Below, piece by piece: positions 6,656 to 7,617 of a stretch of 7,617 nt of DNA. This stretch comes from Bacteroidota bacterium. Lineage in GTDB: Bacteria; Pseudomonadota; Alphaproteobacteria; Puniceispirillales; Puniceispirillaceae. The notes below the pieces were generated by a model. That model was given only the letters and a program-made list of their open reading frames with translations. It was not told the DNA's origin and ran no database searches. The position numbers and the translations under genes were made by a program. The DNA is taken from NCBI GenBank assembly GCA_009936825.1, contig JAACDV010000109.1, forward strand, positions 1-7,617, in the 5' to 3' direction. The stretch's first letter is position 1; every line of letters begins with the position of its first letter.

Positions 6656-7077
6656 TCTTTTTGTATGAACATCGGCGCCGCGATAAGGAGTTCGCCGCTG
6701 ACTGGGCTGATGCGCTGGAAGAAGCCGCCGACAGGCTGGAGCTTGAAGCAGTGCGCCGGGCAGTTGACGGCGTCGATGAGGATAGGTTTTTCGCCGGAAC
6801 GGTGATCGGCCAGACCACACGTTATTCGGATAAATTACTGATGTTCCTATTGCAGGCCCGCCGCCCGCGCCTGTTTGCGGCGCGTCTTCTACCTCAAATT
6901 TCGGGCCAAATCTCGGGCCAAATCTCGGGCCAAAATTCGAGTCAAAACACCAAACCAGATGATGCCAATTCAGATCGGAGTGAGCGCGATGACGGCGGAG
7001 CGGACGCCTTTACCATCGCTGCCCTTCGCCGAAGAATGGCGCGCTTGGATGCGCCGGACGAGCCCGCAGACAATTGA
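6649..7077 (+). CDS. terS: Terminase small subunit, main part (gene split by a -1 shift)
   Basis: This frame gives 142 residues with the core of a phage/GTA-type small terminase: YEHRRRDKEFAADWADALEE, then a helix ADRLELEAVRRAVDGV, DEDRFFAGTVIGQTTRYSDKLLMFLLQARRP. The subunit would bind packaging-start DNA and feed it to the large subunit. ATG 6649 lies inside the helix-turn-helix, so it is probably not the natural start. The true N-terminus is in the overlapping frame from about 6509; adding one T to the run at 6658-6662 joins both parts exactly (GKCRSFLYEHRRRD). Residues 83-100 are a QISG tandem repeat followed by an acidic, probably disordered tail. The last 89 nt overlap the terminase large subunit start, a normal arrangement. 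The gene may be inactive, or the sequence may contain an error. Confidence 0.7.
   Translation: MSFFLYEHRRRDKEFAADWADALEEAADRLELEAVRRAVDGVDEDRFFAGTVIGQTTRYSDKLLMFLLQARRPRLFAARLLPQISGQISGQISGQNSSQNTKPDDANSDRSERDDGGADAFTIAALRRRMARLDAPDEPADN
6895..6948. repeat. 12-bp tandem repeat in terS
   Basis: Units of 12 bp occupy 6895-6906 (CAAATTTCGGGC), 6907-6918 and 6919-6930 (both CAAATCTCGGGC), with a diverged unit at 6931-6942 and a half unit to 6948. They encode QISG three times and then QNSSQN, at the junction between the conserved core and the acidic tail. Confidence 0.85.
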
Positions 7078-7617
7078 CGCGTTTCTGGCGTCACTCAGCG
7101 CAGGTGAGGCCGACTGGCTGTTACACGCATGGGCGTTATGGGCACGAGACAAACAATTGCCGCCGCCGGGGACATGGCGCGTATGGCTGTTAATGGCGGG
7201 GCGGGGATTTGGCAAAACGCGGGCTGGTGCTGAATGGGTTCGCGCGCTTGCTGAAAGTGGAACGGCGGCGCAAATAGCGCTGGTCGGTGATACGGCGGAT
7301 GATGTTCGCCATGTCATGGTCGAAGGTCCGTCCGGAATTCTGCGGATTGCCCCAAAGCAAACCCGTCCGGCATGGCGGCGTTCGCTGCGTAGTTTGGAAT
7401 GGCCGAATGGTGTTGTCGGGCGGGCCTATTCGGCAGCTGATCCGGAACAGCTTCGTGGCCCAGAGTTTGACTATGCTTGGGCGGATGAAATTGGTAAATG
7501 GCCAGATCCGGCGGCTTGGGACAATCTTATGCTGGCTCTACGTGTTGGCGAAATGCCGCGATGTCTTGCGACGACAACGCCGCGCCCAAAAGCGTGGTTG
7601 CGAGCGCTTGCCAATGC
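6989..7617 (+). CDS. terL: Terminase large subunit, N-terminal ATPase part (runs off the window)
   Basis: The frame from ATG 6989 stays open to the window end (209 complete codons). It shows the ATPase domain of a phage or gene-transfer-agent large terminase, the motor that pumps DNA into the prohead. The Walker A motif is GRGFGKT at 71-77 (Lys76), followed by RAGAEWVRALAE. VEGPSGILRIAP, LEWPNG and AADPEQLRGPEFD are typical of the GTA gp2-like group. Walker B ends at WADE (Asp166, Glu167), and the coupling motif is TTTPRP at 195-200. The C-terminal nuclease domain lies beyond the edge. The start is supported by GGAG 8 nt upstream and by an 89-nt overlap with the end of terS. The similarity to GTA gp2 and to lambdoid DNA-packaging protein gp2 does not separate a prophage from a GTA. 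Confidence 0.9.
   Translation, partial: MTAERTPLPSLPFAEEWRAWMRRTSPQTIDAFLASLSAGEADWLLHAWALWARDKQLPPPGTWRVWLLMAGRGFGKTRAGAEWVRALAESGTAAQIALVGDTADDVRHVMVEGPSGILRIAPKQTRPAWRRSLRSLEWPNGVVGRAYSAADPEQLRGPEFDYAWADEIGKWPDPAAWDNLMLALRVGEMPRCLATTTPRPKAWLRALAN

Noticed and set aside
6970..7317. Minus-strand open frame opposite terS/terL
   Set aside because: The plus-strand frame carries clear Walker A and other terminase motifs; the reverse product has low-complexity shadow composition.

Overview
The window looks like the border between an ordinary alphaproteobacterial chromosome and a phage-derived DNA-packaging module. Protein styles (a HyuA-like protein, an RlmD with the full cysteine set, an RHH_4 protein, an alphaproteobacterial S24 repressor, a DUF6362 protein and a terminase of the gene-transfer-agent/lambdoid type) and the moderate GC content point to an alphaproteobacterium. 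A free-living marine lineage is possible, but that is a guess. No tRNA, rRNA, CRISPR array, integrase or transposase is visible.

Left part (58-4721, all minus strand): four chromosomal genes are read in the order rlmD (23S rRNA uracil-C5 methyltransferase), a small ribbon-helix-helix protein, a class I glutamine amidotransferase and a hydantoinase/oxoprolinase family protein. Gaps are 7, about 53 and 65 nt, so they could form one transcript. The genes do not share an obvious pathway.

Right part (4777-7617): an S24/CI-type repressor on the minus strand faces away from a plus-strand series: a DUF6362 protein, a frameshifted terminase small subunit, and the start of the terminase large subunit, which runs off the window. 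The 158-nt divergent region and the 224-nt gap before the terminase genes both carry TAGGA...TCCTA dyads and the 8-mer CCTAATTT. This suggests one repressor acting on both the early gene and the packaging genes. No integrase or replication gene lies between repressor and terminase, so this may be a reduced prophage or a repressor-controlled, gene-transfer-agent-like cluster.

Several short tandem repeats with periods divisible by three occur in unrelated genes: 18 bp in the hydantoinase, 18 bp over the stop of the amidotransferase, and 12 bp in terS. A palindromic in-frame insertion also sits inside the amidotransferase. The terS gene is split by a one-base shift at a T5 run, which is either a real lesion, a sequencing error or, less likely, translational slippage.
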